Below, in pieces: positions 44,494 to 50,698 of a DNA stretch of 57,093 nt. The stretch comes from Bacteroidota bacterium (GTDB lineage Bacteria; Bacteroidota; Bacteroidia; Bacteroidales; VadinHA17): NCBI GenBank assembly GCA_029552825.1, contig JAKPDL010000177.1:1-57093 (forward strand), given 5' to 3'. The notes under the pieces are model-generated. The model ran no database searches. It was not told the origin of the DNA and saw only the letters and a program-made list of their open reading frames with translations. A program made the translations under genes and the position numbers. Numbering within the stretch: the first letter of the stretch is position 1; each line of letters begins with the position of its first letter.

Positions 44494-45381
44494 ATGAATT
44501 ACAAGGAATCATTTTTACAATATCTTAAGTCTGAGAAGCGATATTCTCCTCACACACTATCGTCGTACGAAAATGATCTTGACAAGTTTCTGGAGTTTCT
44601 TGGGTCGGTTGGTCACTCAGGTGTTCTGTCTGAAGTGACTTCGCAGGATGTGCGTGCGTGGATAGTGGACATGATGGATAAAGGTTTTACGGCGGTATCG
44701 GTACACAGGAAGATTTCATGCCTCAGGGGGTTTTACCGGTACATGGTGAAGCAGGGGATGGTTGACAGGAACCCACTTGAAAAGGTGGTTTTGCCGAAGC
44801 GAAAAAAGTCGTTGCCTGTTTTTGTGGATGAGGAAGCATTAAAGACGTTGCTTGACAGTTTTGATTTTGGTGATGATTTCAAGGGTATCAGGAACCGTAA
44901 TATAATTGAGATGTTGTATACTACCGGGATGAGAAGGGCTGAACTGACGGGACTCAGGTGTGATGATGTTGATTTGATGAATAATACAGTAAAGGTTACA
45001 GGCAAAAGGAATAAACAGAGGATAATTCCCATTCTGCCGTCGTTTTCTGAAAGGCTTAAGGAATATCTGAAGAAGAGGGAAGAAGAATTCAGCAGCGGGT
45101 GTGAAGAATGGCTTTTCCTGACTGACTCCGGTAAAAGGATGTATGATAAGATTGTTTATAATATTGTAAAGTCATACCTGTCGCTGGTGACGACTATTGA
45201 GAAGAAGAGTCCGCATGTATTGCGTCATACATTTGCAACGCATATGTTGAACCGGGGGGCGGATCTTAATTCTATTAAGGAGTTCCTTGGTCATGCGAAT
45301 CTCTCAGCCACACAGGTTTATACACATAATACATTTGAGAAATTAAAGGAAATTTATAAACGTGCTCATCCAAGGGCTTAA
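44494..45381 (+). CDS. xerC: Tyrosine recombinase XerC
   Basis: A 295-residue site-specific recombinase that resolves chromosome dimers. The N-terminal SAM-like core-binding domain (about 1-90) precedes the catalytic domain with Arg147 (GMRRAEL), Lys171, His241 and Arg244 (HVLRHTFATH), His267 (LGHANL) and nucleophile Tyr276 (TQVYTHNT). All catalytic residues are intact. The ATG at 44494 is chosen because the longer frame from 44371 overlaps rpsU. Location between rpsU and hpf is conserved in Bacteroidota, so this is the chromosomal enzyme rather than a mobile-element integrase. No Shine-Dalgarno sequence precedes it. Confidence 0.93.
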   Translation: MNYKESFLQYLKSEKRYSPHTLSSYENDLDKFLEFLGSVGHSGVLSEVTSQDVRAWIVDMMDKGFTAVSVHRKISCLRGFYRYMVKQGMVDRNPLEKVVLPKRKKSLPVFVDEEALKTLLDSFDFGDDFKGIRNRNIIEMLYTTGMRRAELTGLRCDDVDLMNNTVKVTGKRNKQRIIPILPSFSERLKEYLKKREEEFSSGCEEWLFLTDSGKRMYDKIVYNIVKSYLSLVTTIEKKSPHVLRHTFATHMLNRGADLNSIKEFLGHANLSATQVYTHNTFEKLKEIYKRAHPRA

Positions 45382-45386
45382 AAAGC

Positions 45387-45394
45387 AAGGAGGT
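45387..45394 (+). promoter_or_regulatory. Very strong Shine-Dalgarno sequence of hpf
   Basis: AAGGAGGT, fully complementary to the canonical anti-SD, ends 4 nt before the hpf ATG. It is the best SD in the window and lies just after the xerC stop. Confidence 0.85.
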
Positions 45395-45398
45395 ATTT

Positions 45399-45698
45399 AT
45401 GAATATCAAGATTCATTCAGTCAGGTTTGATGCTGACAAGAGGCTCATTCAGTTTGTAAATCAGAAAATAGAGAAGCTTAATCATTTCAGTGAAGGTATT
45501 GTAAGTGCTGAGGTATATTTACGGCTTGATAATGACCAGGAGAAGGAGAACAAGATAGCTGAAATAAAGATTGAATATCCGGGAGGGCCGTTGTTTGCAA
45601 AGAAGCAGAGCAAGACATTTGAAGAGGCAACTGATCTGGCGGTTGATGCCATTAAAAAGCAGATAGTCAAGCAGAAAGAAAAGATGAAAGGGATTTAG
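45399..45698 (+). CDS. hpf: Ribosome hibernation-promoting factor, short form
   Basis: A 99-residue HPF/YfiA (RaiA) protein. MNIKIHSVRFDADKRLIQFV opens the beta-alpha-beta-beta-beta-alpha fold, and the C-terminal half is basic (AKKQSKTFEEATDLAVDAIK, then KQIVKQKEK). It lacks the C-terminal dimerisation domain of long HPF, so it is the short form that acts in the decoding centre to inactivate 70S ribosomes in starvation. It lies 17 bp after xerC in the rpsU transcript. The perfect SD suggests its synthesis is tied to the availability of the 16S tail. Confidence 0.93.
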   Translation: MNIKIHSVRFDADKRLIQFVNQKIEKLNHFSEGIVSAEVYLRLDNDQEKENKIAEIKIEYPGGPLFAKKQSKTFEEATDLAVDAIKKQIVKQKEKMKGI

Positions 45699-45729
45699 TT
45701 TATAAAACTATAAAAATATTTTCAATAAT

Positions 45730-45762
45730 TTTGTTAAATAACAATTAAATTTCATACATTTG
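45730..45762 (+). promoter_or_regulatory. Promoter of the tRNA-tuf operon
   Basis: TTTG at 45730-45733 and TACATTTG at 45755-45762 are 21 bp apart, fitting the consensus. The first tRNA begins about 50 bp downstream, leaving a short leader to be trimmed. Confidence 0.75.
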
Positions 45763-45812
45763 CAAACCGATTTTCAGGGGGTAAAACCAACCTGAAAGAA
45801 GTTCTTTAAAAT

Positions 45813-45886
45813 GCCGATGTAGCTCAGTTGGTCAGAGCAGCTGATTTGTAATCTGCAGGTCGGGGGTTCGAATCCCTTCATCGGCT
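45813..45886 (+). tRNA. tRNA-Thr (TGT anticodon)
   Basis: A 74-nt cloverleaf: acceptor GCCGATG/CATCGGC, D stem GCTC/GAGC, anticodon loop TTTGTAA (anticodon TGT) and a T arm with TTCGAAT. The anticodon stem GCTGA/TCTGC has a T-T mismatch at the 29-41 pair, which is unusual. No CCA is encoded. Confidence 0.93.
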
Positions 45887-45939
45887 CCTGATAGGTGGAT
45901 ACAGTGAGACATACAGAGGTAAAGACTCTGTTATCAGCA

Positions 45940-46022
45940 GGGGAGATACCAAAGCGGTCAACTGGGGCAGACTGTAAATCTGCTGGCTATTGCCTTCGTA
46001 GGTTCGAATCCTGCTCTCCCCA
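45940..46022 (+). tRNA. tRNA-Tyr (GTA anticodon)
   Basis: An 83-nt class II tRNA with a long variable arm. Acceptor GGGGAGA/TCTCCCC pairs fully; the anticodon stem GCAGA/TCTGC encloses CTGTAAA (anticodon GTA); the T loop is TTCGAAT. No CCA is encoded. It reads UAU/UAC. Confidence 0.95.
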
Positions 46023-46077
46023 CACGATACAGAGAATCAGCTGTACAGGAAACGGCTGAGCCTTATCAGGAAAAATT

Positions 46078-46150
46078 GCGGGAGTAGCTCAGTTGGCAGA
46101 GCATCAGCCTTCCAAGCTGAGGGTCGCGGATTCGAATTCCGTCTCCCGCT
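46078..46150 (+). tRNA. tRNA-Gly (TCC anticodon)
   Basis: A 73-nt tRNA: acceptor GCGGGAG/CTCCCGC, anticodon stem TCAGC/GCTGA around CTTCCAA (anticodon TCC), T loop TTCGAAT. All stems pair. CCA is not encoded. It reads GGA/GGG. Confidence 0.95.
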
Positions 46151-46161
46151 CTATTTTTGAG

Positions 46162-46233
46162 GCCAGAGTAGCTCAGGGGTAGAGCACTTCCTTGGTAAGG
46201 AAGGGGTCAGGGGTTCAATTCCCCTCTCCGGCT
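46162..46233 (+). tRNA. tRNA-Thr (GGT anticodon)
   Basis: A 72-nt tRNA with D stem GCTC/GAGC, anticodon stem CTTCC/GGAAG around TTGGTAA (anticodon GGT) and T loop TTCAATT. The acceptor GCCAGAG/CTCCGGC carries an A-C mismatch at the 4-69 pair. No CCA is encoded; it precedes tuf. Confidence 0.93.
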
Positions 46234-46297
46234 CAATAGAAAACAAGAGTAATAACAGATATAAAATTCATATTAACTTTAACTTAAAGCTTAAATT

Positions 46298-47482
46298 ATG
46301 GCTAAGGAAAAATTTGAAAGGACAAAACCGCACGTAAATATTGGTACTATTGGCCACATCGACCATGGTAAAACAACTCTTACTTCGGCCATTACAAGGG
46401 TGCTCAACAAGAAAGGGCTTGCAGAAGTAAAGACTTTCGATCAGATTGATAATGCTCCGGAAGAAACAGAAAGGGGTATAACAATCAATACTGCTCACGT
46501 TGAGTATCAGACCGAGAAGAGGCACTATGCACACGTCGACTGTCCCGGTCATGCAGACTATATTAAGAACATGATTACCGGTGCTGCACAGATGGACGGT
46601 GCAATACTTGTTGTTGCAGCTGATGATGGTCCAATGCCACAGACACGTGAGCATATCCTTCTCGCACATCAGGTTAATGTGCCCGCTATAGTAGTTTTCC
46701 TCAATAAGGTTGACCTTGTTCAGGATGAAGAGCTTCTCGACCTCGTTGAAATGGAAGTACGTGAACTTCTTAATTTCTACAAATACGACGGCGACCATTG
46801 CCCTGTTATCAGAGGTTCGGCACTCGGAGCCATGAACGGTGAACCGAAGTGGGAAGAAAAAGTACTTGAACTTATGAATGCCGTTGATGAATATATACCT
46901 ATTCCTCAGCGCGACATTGACAAACCGTTTCTGCTTCCGGTTGAGGATATCTTCTCAATTACCGGACGTGGTACAGTTGCAACAGGTCGTATTGAGACAG
47001 GTGTGGTTCAGACAGGCGATGAACTCGAAATTGTAGGCCTTGGTGCAAAGAAGAAAACTGTATGTACAGGTGTTGAAATGTTCAGAAAGATCCTCGATAG
47101 AGGTGAAGCTGGTGATAACGTTGGTCTGCTTCTCAGAGGTATCGATAAGAAGGAAATCAAAAGAGGTATGGTTCTGGCTAAACCTGGTTCGATAACTCCG
47201 CATACCAAATTTAAGGCAGAGGTTTACGTTCTGAAGAAAGAAGAGGGTGGACGCCATACTCCGTTCCATAATAAATACCGTCCACAGTTCTATATCAGAA
47301 CTCTTGACGTTACCGGTGAAATAATCCTGCCGGAAGGAAGGGAAATGGTTATGCCGGGTGATAATGTCAACCTTACAGTTGAACTCATTTATCCCGTTGC
47401 TATTAACGTTGGATTACGTTTTGCAATTCGCGAAGGAGGCAGAACAGTTGGTGCTGGTACCATAACTGAAATAATTGAATAA
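46298..47482 (+). CDS. tuf: Elongation factor Tu
   Basis: A 394-residue EF-Tu, full length, which brings aminoacyl-tRNA to the ribosome as a GTP complex. GTPase motifs: GHIDHGKT (P-loop, residues 19-26), the switch [21 protein letters not shown] (switch II) and NKVD. Domains 2 and 3 follow, ending [14 protein letters not shown]. Position after four tRNAs parallels E. coli tufB. The only small oddity is the Ile in GHIDHG where Val is most common. Codon use looks optimised, as expected for a highly expressed gene. No Shine-Dalgarno sequence is present. Confidence 0.98.
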   Translation: MAKEKFERTKPHVNIGTIGHIDHGKTTLTSAITRVLNKKGLAEVKTFDQIDNAPEETERGITINTAHVEYQTEKRHYAHVDCPGHADYIKNMITGAAQMDGAILVVAADDGPMPQTREHILLAHQVNVPAIVVFLNKVDLVQDEELLDLVEMEVRELLNFYKYDGDHCPVIRGSALGAMNGEPKWEEKVLELMNAVDEYIPIPQRDIDKPFLLPVEDIFSITGRGTVATGRIETGVVQTGDELEIVGLGAKKKTVCTGVEMFRKILDRGEAGDNVGLLLRGIDKKEIKRGMVLAKPGSITPHTKFKAEVYVLKKEEGGRHTPFHNKYRPQFYIRTLDVTGEIILPEGREMVMPGDNVNLTVELIYPVAINVGLRFAIREGGRTVGAGTITEIIE

Positions 47483-47487
47483 AACAG

Positions 47488-47534
47488 GATATTTCATGAT
47501 GTATCACCTTCTGGCGATACATCATGAAAATATC
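47488..47534 (+). other. Long hairpin between tuf and tRNA-Trp
   Basis: GATATTTCATGATGTATC (47488-47505) pairs with GATACATCATGAAAATATC (47516-47534) around a 10-nt loop, with one bulged base. No T run follows, so it is not a normal intrinsic terminator. It more likely marks an RNA-processing site or stabilises the tuf message 3' end. Confidence 0.6.
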
Positions 47535-47540
47535 TGAAAC

Positions 47541-47616
47541 ACGGGTGTAGCTCAGTTGGTAGAGCACTGGTCTCCAAAACCAGGTGTCGGGAGTTCGAGT
47601 CTCTCCTCCCGTGCCA
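47541..47616 (+). tRNA. tRNA-Trp (CCA anticodon)
   Basis: A 73-nt tRNA plus an encoded CCA (47614-47616), the only one in this window with it. The anticodon stem CTGGT/ACCAG encloses CTCCAAA (anticodon CCA), and the T loop is TTCGAGT. The acceptor ACGGGTG/CTCCCGT has a T-T mismatch at pair 6-67. It lies 12 bp before secE. Confidence 0.93.
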
Positions 47617-47628
47617 AAGACCGGAATA

Positions 47629-47820
47629 ATGAAAATAAAAGGATATCTAAAGGAATCGTTTACGGAACTTTTTCATAAAGTTACCTGGCCCACCTGGAGC
47701 GAGCTTCAGGATAGTGCTACCCTGGTGATGGTTGCCACTCTTATAATTGCAATAATTGTAGCAGTTATGGATCTGGCATTCAGCAGGATAATGAGTTTTA
47801 TTTATAGTTTGCTGTATTAA
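47629..47820 (+). CDS. secE: Preprotein translocase subunit SecE
   Basis: A 63-residue single-span membrane protein, the short form found outside gammaproteobacteria. An N-terminal amphipathic helix (YLKESFTELFHKVTWPTWSE) contains the conserved KVTWPT motif, followed by one transmembrane segment (TLVMVATLIIAIIVAVMDLA). It clamps SecY in the translocon. The ATG at 47629 is used; upstream codons belong to tRNA-Trp. It directly precedes nusG, the near-universal order. Confidence 0.93.
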   Translation: MKIKGYLKESFTELFHKVTWPTWSELQDSATLVMVATLIIAIIVAVMDLAFSRIMSFIYSLLY

Positions 47821-47841
47821 TAAAGAGGGAGCTGGTTTCCG

Positions 47842-48390
47842 ATGACCGACGTTGTGAAGAAATGGTATGTACTCCGTGCTATAGGAGGCAAGGAGAAGAA
47901 GGTAAAGGAGTACATAGAACATGAGGTTGCAAGGCGCAATCTCGGAGATCTTGTTTCACAGGTTCTTATCCCAACAGAAAAGGTTTATCAGATAAGAGCT
48001 GGTAAAAAAATAAGCAAGGAAAGAACCTTCTTCCCGGGTTATGTGCTTGTTGAAGCTGCCCTGGTTGGTGAAGTGCCTCATCTTCTGAGGCAAGCACCAA
48101 ATGTGCTTGGTTTTTTGGGCTCAAAAGATGGCGAACCATTGCCCCTTAGAAAGTCGGAGATAAACAGGATACTTGGTAAAGTTGATGAACTGAATGCAAG
48201 TGACGAAGAACTCAATGTTCCATTTTTCGTTGGTGAAACGGTGAAAGTGATTGACGGACCCTTCAACAGCTTTACAGGAGTGATCGAAGAAGTTAACGAG
48301 GAGAAGAAGAAGCTTAAAGTAATGGTCAAGATATTCGGACGGAAAACCCCCCTTGAACTCAGCTTTATGCAGGTTGAAAAGGAAAGTTGA
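47842..48390 (+). CDS. nusG: Transcription termination/antitermination protein NusG
   Basis: A 182-residue NusG with its NGN domain ([20 protein letters not shown], then [12 protein letters not shown] and [11 protein letters not shown]) and C-terminal KOW domain ([20 protein letters not shown]). It binds RNA polymerase to speed elongation and links to Rho or ribosomal protein S10. A GAGGGAG lies 10 nt before the start, a weak and distant SD. The gene is 21 bp after secE. Confidence 0.96.
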   Translation: MTDVVKKWYVLRAIGGKEKKVKEYIEHEVARRNLGDLVSQVLIPTEKVYQIRAGKKISKERTFFPGYVLVEAALVGEVPHLLRQAPNVLGFLGSKDGEPLPLRKSEINRILGKVDELNASDEELNVPFFVGETVKVIDGPFNSFTGVIEEVNEEKKKLKVMVKIFGRKTPLELSFMQVEKES

Positions 48391-48411
48391 AAAAAATTGA
48401 ATATAAGAAAT

Positions 48412-48452
48412 TGACAACTGCAATAACCATAATGCTTCCTGAGTGGTTGTCA
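48412..48452 (+). promoter_or_regulatory. Possible RNA leader structure upstream of rplK
   Basis: TGAC plus AACCA (48412-48415 and 48425-48429) can pair with TGGTTGTCA (48444-48452), leaving a 9-nt one-sided bulge and a 14-nt loop. A stem with an asymmetric bulge before rplK-rplA is where ribosomal protein L1 autoregulates in other bacteria. The match to a known L1 site is not demonstrated. Confidence 0.3.
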
Positions 48453-48484
48453 TACTCGTGCAATAAACAAGCAAAAATTTAACT

Positions 48485-48928
48485 ATGGCAAAAGAAGTTG
48501 CTGGAATTATTAAACTACAGATTCGTGGCGGGGCAGCTAACCCATCACCGCCCGTGGGCCCGGCTCTGGGCTCCAAGGGTGTTAACATTATGGAATTCTG
48601 CAAGCAATTCAATGCCCGAACCCAGGACAAAGCCGGAAAAATTATCCCGGTGATTATTACCGTATATTCTGATAAATCGTTTGATTTTGTCATAAAGACA
48701 CCTCCAGTGTCGGTACAGCTTCTGGAAGCTGCAAAATTGCAGAAAGGAAGCCCGGAACCCAACAGGAATAAGGTGGCAACGGTAACCTGGGATCAGGTAA
48801 AGGCTATTGCCCAGGAAAAGATGCAGGATCTGAACTGTTATACACTCGAATCGGCGATGAAGATGGTGGCAGGAACCGCCAGAAGCATGGGAATAACCAT
48901 TAAAGGTGAATTCCCTGAAATCAAATAA
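48485..48928 (+). CDS. rplK: 50S ribosomal protein uL11
   Basis: A 147-residue protein of normal size: N-terminal domain with [20 protein letters not shown] and [17 protein letters not shown], and C-terminal rRNA-binding domain with [13 protein letters not shown] and [12 protein letters not shown]. uL11 sits at the GTPase-associated centre beside the L10-L12 stalk. It begins the ribosomal part of the operon, 94 bp after nusG, and is followed by rplA after 12 bp. Confidence 0.97.
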   Translation: MAKEVAGIIKLQIRGGAANPSPPVGPALGSKGVNIMEFCKQFNARTQDKAGKIIPVIITVYSDKSFDFVIKTPPVSVQLLEAAKLQKGSPEPNRNKVATVTWDQVKAIAQEKMQDLNCYTLESAMKMVAGTARSMGITIKGEFPEIK

Positions 48929-48940
48929 ACTGAAACAGAA

Positions 48941-49636
48941 ATGGCTAAACTTACCAAGAATCAGAAGTTTGCACTTGAAAAAGTCGACAGAACAAAAATG
49001 TATACCCTTTCAGAAGCCGCAAAGCTTGTGAAAGAGATTACAAGAACAAAATTCGATGCTTCTGTCGATATTGATATAAGGTTAGGAATAGATCCACGAA
49101 AGTCGAACCAGATGGTTCGTGGCGTTGTTTCCCTGCCACATGGCACTGGAAAACAGACGCGTGTTCTGGTTCTGTGCACTCCCGATAAGGAAGCCGAAGC
49201 CCGCGAAGCTGGCGCCGATTATGTTGGTCTCGATGATTATATCGAAAAGATAAAGGGAGGCTGGACAGATGTGGATGTAATCATAACCATGCCCTCTGTG
49301 ATGGGTAAAATTGGTCAGCTGGGTAAAATACTCGGTCCTCGCGGATTAATGCCTAATCCGAAAAATGGGACCGTAACCATGGATATAGGTAAGGCTGTTA
49401 AAGAAGTTAAACAGGGTAAAATCGATTTCAAGGTCGATAAAAACGGAATCATCCATGCGTCAATCGGAAAGGTCTCTTTCGAGCCTTCAAAAATTGTAGA
49501 TAACGCCAGAGAGTTCATCTCAATGGTTAATAAACTTAAACCACCTGCTGCAAAAGGAACCTATATAAAGAGTATATTCCTTTCAAGCACGATGAGCATT
49601 GGCGTTAAAGTAGACCCGAAAAGCATAGATGAGTAA
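48941..49636 (+). CDS. rplA: 50S ribosomal protein uL1
   Basis: A 231-residue protein; the L1 stalk component that moves with E-site tRNA. Recognisable segments are [39 protein letters not shown], the conserved [17 protein letters not shown]-like block (here [20 protein letters not shown]) and [17 protein letters not shown] at the end. In several bacteria uL1 represses translation of its own operon; a possible leader structure precedes rplK. Confidence 0.97.
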   Translation: MAKLTKNQKFALEKVDRTKMYTLSEAAKLVKEITRTKFDASVDIDIRLGIDPRKSNQMVRGVVSLPHGTGKQTRVLVLCTPDKEAEAREAGADYVGLDDYIEKIKGGWTDVDVIITMPSVMGKIGQLGKILGPRGLMPNPKNGTVTMDIGKAVKEVKQGKIDFKVDKNGIIHASIGKVSFEPSKIVDNAREFISMVNKLKPPAAKGTYIKSIFLSSTMSIGVKVDPKSIDE

Positions 49637-49648
49637 CCTGAAATGAAA

Positions 49649-49654
49649 AAGGAG
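49649..49654 (+). promoter_or_regulatory. Strong Shine-Dalgarno sequence of rplJ
   Basis: AAGGAG ends 5 nt before the rplJ ATG. Its neighbours rplK, rplA, rplL and rpoB lack any such sequence, so rplJ is an exception within its own operon. Confidence 0.75.
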
Positions 49655-49659
49655 AAGTT

Positions 49660-50178
49660 ATGAAACGTGAAGAGAAAAATGCAATTGTAGAAAGCCTTGC
49701 TAATTATATCAGGGAATACAATCATTTTTACCTGACTGATATAGCCCATCTTAACGCTGCTGACACAAGCGCTCTCAGAAGAAAATGCTTCGAAAACCAG
49801 ATAAAACTGGTTGTTGTGAAAAATACCCTTCTGAAAAGAGCACTTGAGCAGGTTAATGGCAACTTTGAAGAACTATTTCCGGTTCTAAAAGGTGCTACCT
49901 CTGTCATGTTTGCAAAATCGGCCACCATTCCGGCCAGAGTTATCAAAGAATTCCGCAAGCAGCATGACAAGCCTGTTCTGAAAGGCGCATATGTGCAGGA
50001 ATCGGTTTATATCGGAGACAAGATGCTTGATGTGCTTGTTTCTATTAAATCGAAAGAAGAACTTCTGGGCGATATAATACTGCTTCTGCAGTCACCCGCC
50101 AGAAATGTCATATCCGCCTTGCAATCAGGCAGTACGAAATTACATGGTGTACTTGAGACACTATCAAAAAAAGAATAG
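49660..50178 (+). CDS. rplJ: 50S ribosomal protein uL10
   Basis: A 172-residue protein; the base of the L12 stalk. It shows the N-terminal rRNA-binding domain (MKREEKNAIVESLANYIREY, KLVVVKNTLLKRALEQ, KGATSVMFAK) and the C-terminal helix that binds L12 dimers (SPARNVISALQSGSTKLHGV). An AAGGAG before the start is unusual here. There is no long leader between rplA and rplJ (23 bp), so E. coli-type L10 leader control is unlikely at this spot. Confidence 0.97.
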   Translation: MKREEKNAIVESLANYIREYNHFYLTDIAHLNAADTSALRRKCFENQIKLVVVKNTLLKRALEQVNGNFEELFPVLKGATSVMFAKSATIPARVIKEFRKQHDKPVLKGAYVQESVYIGDKMLDVLVSIKSKEELLGDIILLLQSPARNVISALQSGSTKLHGVLETLSKKE

Positions 50179-50213
50179 TAATAATCAGTTAAATCAATTT
50201 AAAATCAATAAAA

Positions 50214-50600
50214 ATGGCAGATCTTAAAAAACTGGCAGAAGAACTGGTAAACCTATCGGTTAAGGACGTAAACGAACTTGCTAAAATACTTAAGGAAGAG
50301 TATGGTATTGAGCCTGCAGCAGCAGTAGCAGCAGTTGCAGCACCGGCAGCAGCAGGAGCAGGTCCTGCAGCACCAGCTGCAGAGGAGAAGACATCCTTCG
50401 ACGTTATCCTCAAATCAGCTGGCGGTCAGAAATTACAGGTGGTGAAACTGGTTAAAGACCTTACAGGTCTCGGACTTAAGGAGGCTAAGGAACTTGTTGA
50501 CAAGGCTCCGGGCCCCATTAAGGAAGGCGTTACCAAGGAAGAAGCCGAAAATATCAAAAATAAACTGACTGAAGCAGGAGCTGAAGTTGAGATTAAATAA
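50214..50600 (+). CDS. rplL: 50S ribosomal protein bL12 (L7/L12)
   Basis: A 128-residue stalk protein: N-terminal dimerisation domain ([20 protein letters not shown]), an alanine-rich flexible hinge (about residues 36-60) and the C-terminal factor-binding domain with [20 protein letters not shown] and [20 protein letters not shown]. It recruits translational GTPases in several copies per ribosome. Its stop is followed by the large palindrome that precedes rpoB. Confidence 0.97.
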   Translation: MADLKKLAEELVNLSVKDVNELAKILKEEYGIEPAAAVAAVAAPAAAGAGPAAPAAEEKTSFDVILKSAGGQKLQVVKLVKDLTGLGLKEAKELVDKAPGPIKEGVTKEEAENIKNKLTEAGAEVEIK

Positions 50601-50623
50601 AGCCAATACCGGAATACCGGTTC

Positions 50624-50661
50624 ACAGGTTTAGTCCCGATAGCTATCGGGACTAAGCCTGT
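50624..50661. repeat. 38-bp near-perfect palindrome between rplL and rpoB
   Basis: ACAGGTTTAGTCCCGATAG (50624-50642) is followed directly by CTATCGGGACTAAGCCTGT (50643-50661). The arms of 19 nt match except one G-T wobble. In RNA it would form a very stable hairpin with a tiny loop. The core CCCGATAGCTATCGGG resembles dispersed palindromes of the phylum. It lies where E. coli has its rplL-rpoB attenuator and RNase III site. Confidence 0.7.
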
Positions 50662-50698
50662 CACTTATTTTTTGTATGTTCATTAAAATATAATATAA

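Noticed and set aside
44494-45381. Tyrosine recombinase as evidence of a mobile element
   Set aside because: Location between rpsU and hpf, full XerC features and no flanking repeats or cargo genes indicate the chromosomal dimer-resolution enzyme.
45813-46233. tRNA cluster as an integration site for an island
   Set aside because: No tRNA-end duplications or integrase of the phage type nearby; the tRNA order matches the ancestral tufB operon.
46268-46798. A 176-codon frame antisense to tuf
   Set aside because: Shadow of the codon bias of a highly expressed gene; the protein has no recognisable domain.
50214-50413. An Ala-rich frame antisense to rplL
   Set aside because: Mirror of the alanine-rich hinge codons of bL12; no independent evidence for coding.
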